Assembly (NCBI GenBank): GCA_002299195.1
Contig: DBOA01000016.1
Span: 1 to 8,129 of the forward strand
Direction of reading: 5' to 3'
Source of the DNA: Sphingomonadales bacterium UBA658
GTDB lineage: Bacteria > Pseudomonadota > Alphaproteobacteria > Sphingomonadales > Sphingomonadaceae
Length of the DNA stretch: 8,129 bases
Within the stretch, counting starts at the first letter, position 1. Each line of letters begins with the position of its first letter. The position numbers and the translations under genes are program-made. The notes under the pieces were generated by a model, which was not told the origin of the DNA, ran no database searches, and worked only from the letters and a program-made list of their open reading frames with translations. Positions 6,280 to 8,129 of this stretch are shown here, piece after piece.

Positions 6280-7986
6280 ATGGCTGATGCCATAAGCACA
6301 AAACCGCGTTGGTGGTTGATCCTGATTGGATTGGCTATCGTTCTGGCGGGCGCGTTTCTCGCCCAAAGCATCCGAACGGCAGATGGCACAATCGTACGCG
6401 ACATCCGGTTTAAAGGCACCAACGGGACAGTCATGAGCGCTTTGCTCTATGTCCCCAAAAACGCCACGCCAGCGACACCAGCGCCGGGCATAGTTGCAGT
6501 CCACGGCTATATTAACGCGCGCGAGACGCAGGACGGTTTTGCGATTGAATTTGCGCGCAGGGGCTATGTGGTTTTGTCCCTCGATCAGACAGGCCATGGC
6601 TACAGTCAGGGGCCTGCATTCTCAAATGGCTTTGGCGGCCCTGATGGTTTGAAATATTTGCGGTCCTTGCCGATGGTCGATGTTGATCAAATCGGGCTGG
6701 AAGGACACAGCATGGGCGGCTGGACGGTGCTTGCCGCGGCCGCGGCCATGCCCAACGATTATACGTCGATGGTTCTGGAGGGGTCATCCACCGGCACGCC
6801 TTTCGCGCAGGAAGGATCGCCCAATTGGCCGCGTAATGCTGCGGTGGTTTTCAGCCGCTATGACGAGTTTTCGAACTTGATGTGGGGCGTTGCCCGTGCG
6901 CAGGATGTTGCGACAAGCAGCAAGCTGCAAACATTGTTTGGTACGCAGGCGCCTGTTGTCGAAAACCGTCTATATGGCAGCGTTGCGGACGGAACCGCGC
7001 GCAAGCTTTATCAGCCGGCAACAACCCATCCGGGTGACCATGCATCCACGGCAGCCATTGGAAACGCGATTGATTGGTTTGGCACCACACTGACCGGTGG
7101 CACACCCAAACCAGCAAGCGATCAAATTTGGTATTGGAAAGAATTTGGCACGGGCATTGGCCTTGTTGGTTTTGTGATGATCATGCTTGGTGCATTTGAT
7201 GCGCTGGTCCGATTGCCGTTCTTCGCTTCGGTCAAAGGCGCAGCGGTCCCTGCTGCGGCAGAACGCGATGGCGCGTGGTGGAAAGGCTTCGCGTTCAGCA
7301 CCGTGCTTCCTGCTCTGTTATTCTTTCCGACGTTCATTGCCGCCTATCTTCTTCTTCCGGCATCGCAATGGCTTCCGCAAGCGGTGACGACGCAGATTAC
7401 ACTATGGGCTGTGACCAGCGCCGGCGTGAGCCTTTTGATCGGTCGCATGATGGGACGCCGCATTGCTACGCATCAATCCAACTGGATTAAATCCATATTG
7501 CTGGCTCTGGCGACCGTCGCGGCTGGCTATGCCGCACTCTTGCTCGTCGATATGCTGTTCCTGACGGATTTTCGGCTTTGGGTCGTCGCGGTCAAGTTCC
7601 CAAGCGCCAGCCAATGGGGGATTGCCGCGATTTACGTCGTGCCGCTTACCCTCGCCTTTCTGGTAACAACCAAGTCACTGGCCAATGCCACGGTGCGCAG
7701 TGACGGCGCCGGGCGGCGTTATCTGGCGGCAATATGCACGCTCACCAAGGGCTTCATATTGTTGCTGGGCGTCATTTACGGCCTGCTCTTCATAACCGGT
7801 TCGCTGATTACCGCATTTGATCCGCTCAGCACCGTCATTGCGATACAGTTCGTGCCTGTGCTTATTGCGATCGCCATCATCGCGACGTTCACGTGGCAAC
7901 GAACGGGCAGCTATCGTTCGGGCGGGCTGATCGCCGGAATTTTGGTGACGCTGTACGCCGTTGCGGGAACAGCGACGCAAATCTGA
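6280..7986 (+). CDS. Alpha/beta hydrolase fused to a polytopic membrane domain
   Basis: This 568-residue membrane protein is a predicted serine hydrolase of unknown substrate. A membrane helix at about 12-30 precedes the hydrolase domain (about 35-272). That domain shows the oxyanion region VAVHGYI (72-78), LDQTGHG (101-107) and the nucleophile elbow GHSMGG with Ser144 (142-147). D195 in SRYDEF is a candidate acid and His254 in HPGDH a candidate base. About eight further membrane helices follow, near 290-310, 337-359, 370-388, 402-428, 445-463, 484-508, 517-537 and 547-564. With one N-terminal anchor, the catalytic domain probably faces the periplasm. Start choice is uncertain: the ATG at 6280 has only a weak ribosome site, and a GTG at 6259 behind a G-rich run is possible. 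The open frame back to 6118 has no membrane-protein character. It is divergent from the DUF1800 operon. Similar hydrolase-plus-TM proteins are annotated in many bacteria without a known role. Confidence 0.85.
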   Translation: MADAISTKPRWWLILIGLAIVLAGAFLAQSIRTADGTIVRDIRFKGTNGTVMSALLYVPKNATPATPAPGIVAVHGYINARETQDGFAIEFARRGYVVLSLDQTGHGYSQGPAFSNGFGGPDGLKYLRSLPMVDVDQIGLEGHSMGGWTVLAAAAAMPNDYTSMVLEGSSTGTPFAQEGSPNWPRNAAVVFSRYDEFSNLMWGVARAQDVATSSKLQTLFGTQAPVVENRLYGSVADGTARKLYQPATTHPGDHASTAAIGNAIDWFGTTLTGGTPKPASDQIWYWKEFGTGIGLVGFVMIMLGAFDALVRLPFFASVKGAAVPAAAERDGAWWKGFAFSTVLPALLFFPTFIAAYLLLPASQWLPQAVTTQITLWAVTSAGVSLLIGRMMGRRIATHQSNWIKSILLALATVAAGYAALLLVDMLFLTDFRLWVVAVKFPSASQWGIAAIYVVPLTLAFLVTTKSLANATVRSDGAGRRYLAAICTLTKGFILLLGVIYGLLFITGSLITAFDPLSTVIAIQFVPVLIAIAIIATFTWQRTGSYRSGGLIAGILVTLYAVAGTATQI

Positions 7987-8047
7987 TCTGATGCACGTAG
8001 GCTGATAGCCATGGAACGTATGGCAACCTCCAAATAAAGCCAAAATA

Positions 8048-8124
8048 TGGTGCACCCAACTGGATTCGAACCAGTGGCCCCCAGATTAGGAATCTGATGC
8101 TCTATCCTGCTGAGCTATGGGTGC
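8048..8124 (-). tRNA. tRNA-Arg, anticodon CCU
   Basis: On the minus strand the gene begins GCACCCA, pairing with TGGGTGC before the discriminator A and an encoded CCA. The D arm contains AGCTCAGCAGGATAGAGC. The anticodon stem TCAGA/TCTGG encloses loop TTCCTAA, giving anticodon CCU for the rare codon AGG. The T arm has GGTTCGAATCC. It is 77 bases long. It converges on the alpha/beta hydrolase gene with 61 bases between them, and no clear terminator is seen there. Confidence 0.96.
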
Positions 8125-8129
8125 TGCGT

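Overview
The window looks like a chromosomal segment of an alphaproteobacterium, most likely a sphingomonad (Sphingomonadales). This rests on gene content and sequence style: a yajC-secD pair, a twin-arginine DUF1501 protein paired with DUF1800, a GTA-type three-TM holin and moderately high GC. No taxonomic marker gene is present, so it is an inference. Gene density is high and no gene-free stretch exceeds 300 bases.

Layout. On the minus strand, 1-1726 carries yajC followed by secD, which runs off the left edge. These are accessory subunits of the Sec translocon. Divergent from yajC, a tRNA-Pro(GGG) lies at 1903-1979 behind a recognisable promoter. Next, on the plus strand, comes a two-gene lysis cassette: a GH108-type peptidoglycan hydrolase without a signal peptide (2097-2645) and a holin of the 'gene-transfer release' type (2664-3077). 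A very Ala/Glu/Asp-rich small lipoprotein (3149-3406) and a strong intrinsic terminator (3431-3466) follow. Converging on that terminator from the right is a minus-strand operon of a DUF1800 protein (4606-6042) and a Tat-exported DUF1501 protein (3480-4601), separated by only 4 bases. Across a 237-base divergent intergenic region lies a plus-strand membrane protein (6280-7986), an alpha/beta hydrolase fused to about eight C-terminal membrane helices. A minus-strand tRNA-Arg(CCU) at 8048-8124 closes the window.

How the parts relate. YajC and SecD work with SecYEG. The DUF1800/DUF1501 pair is a conserved two-gene unit of unknown role. The endolysin and holin form a functional pair: the enzyme has no export signal and would need the holin to reach the cell wall. 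The best match in style is the lysis module of alphaproteobacterial gene transfer agents (GTAs), which in Rhodobacter capsulatus lies apart from the structural cluster. No capsid, tail, terminase or integrase gene is in this window. The most notable non-coding signal is a nested inverted repeat just upstream of the endolysin start. Its outer arm covers the Shine-Dalgarno sequence, which suggests translational control or an operator on the lysis genes.
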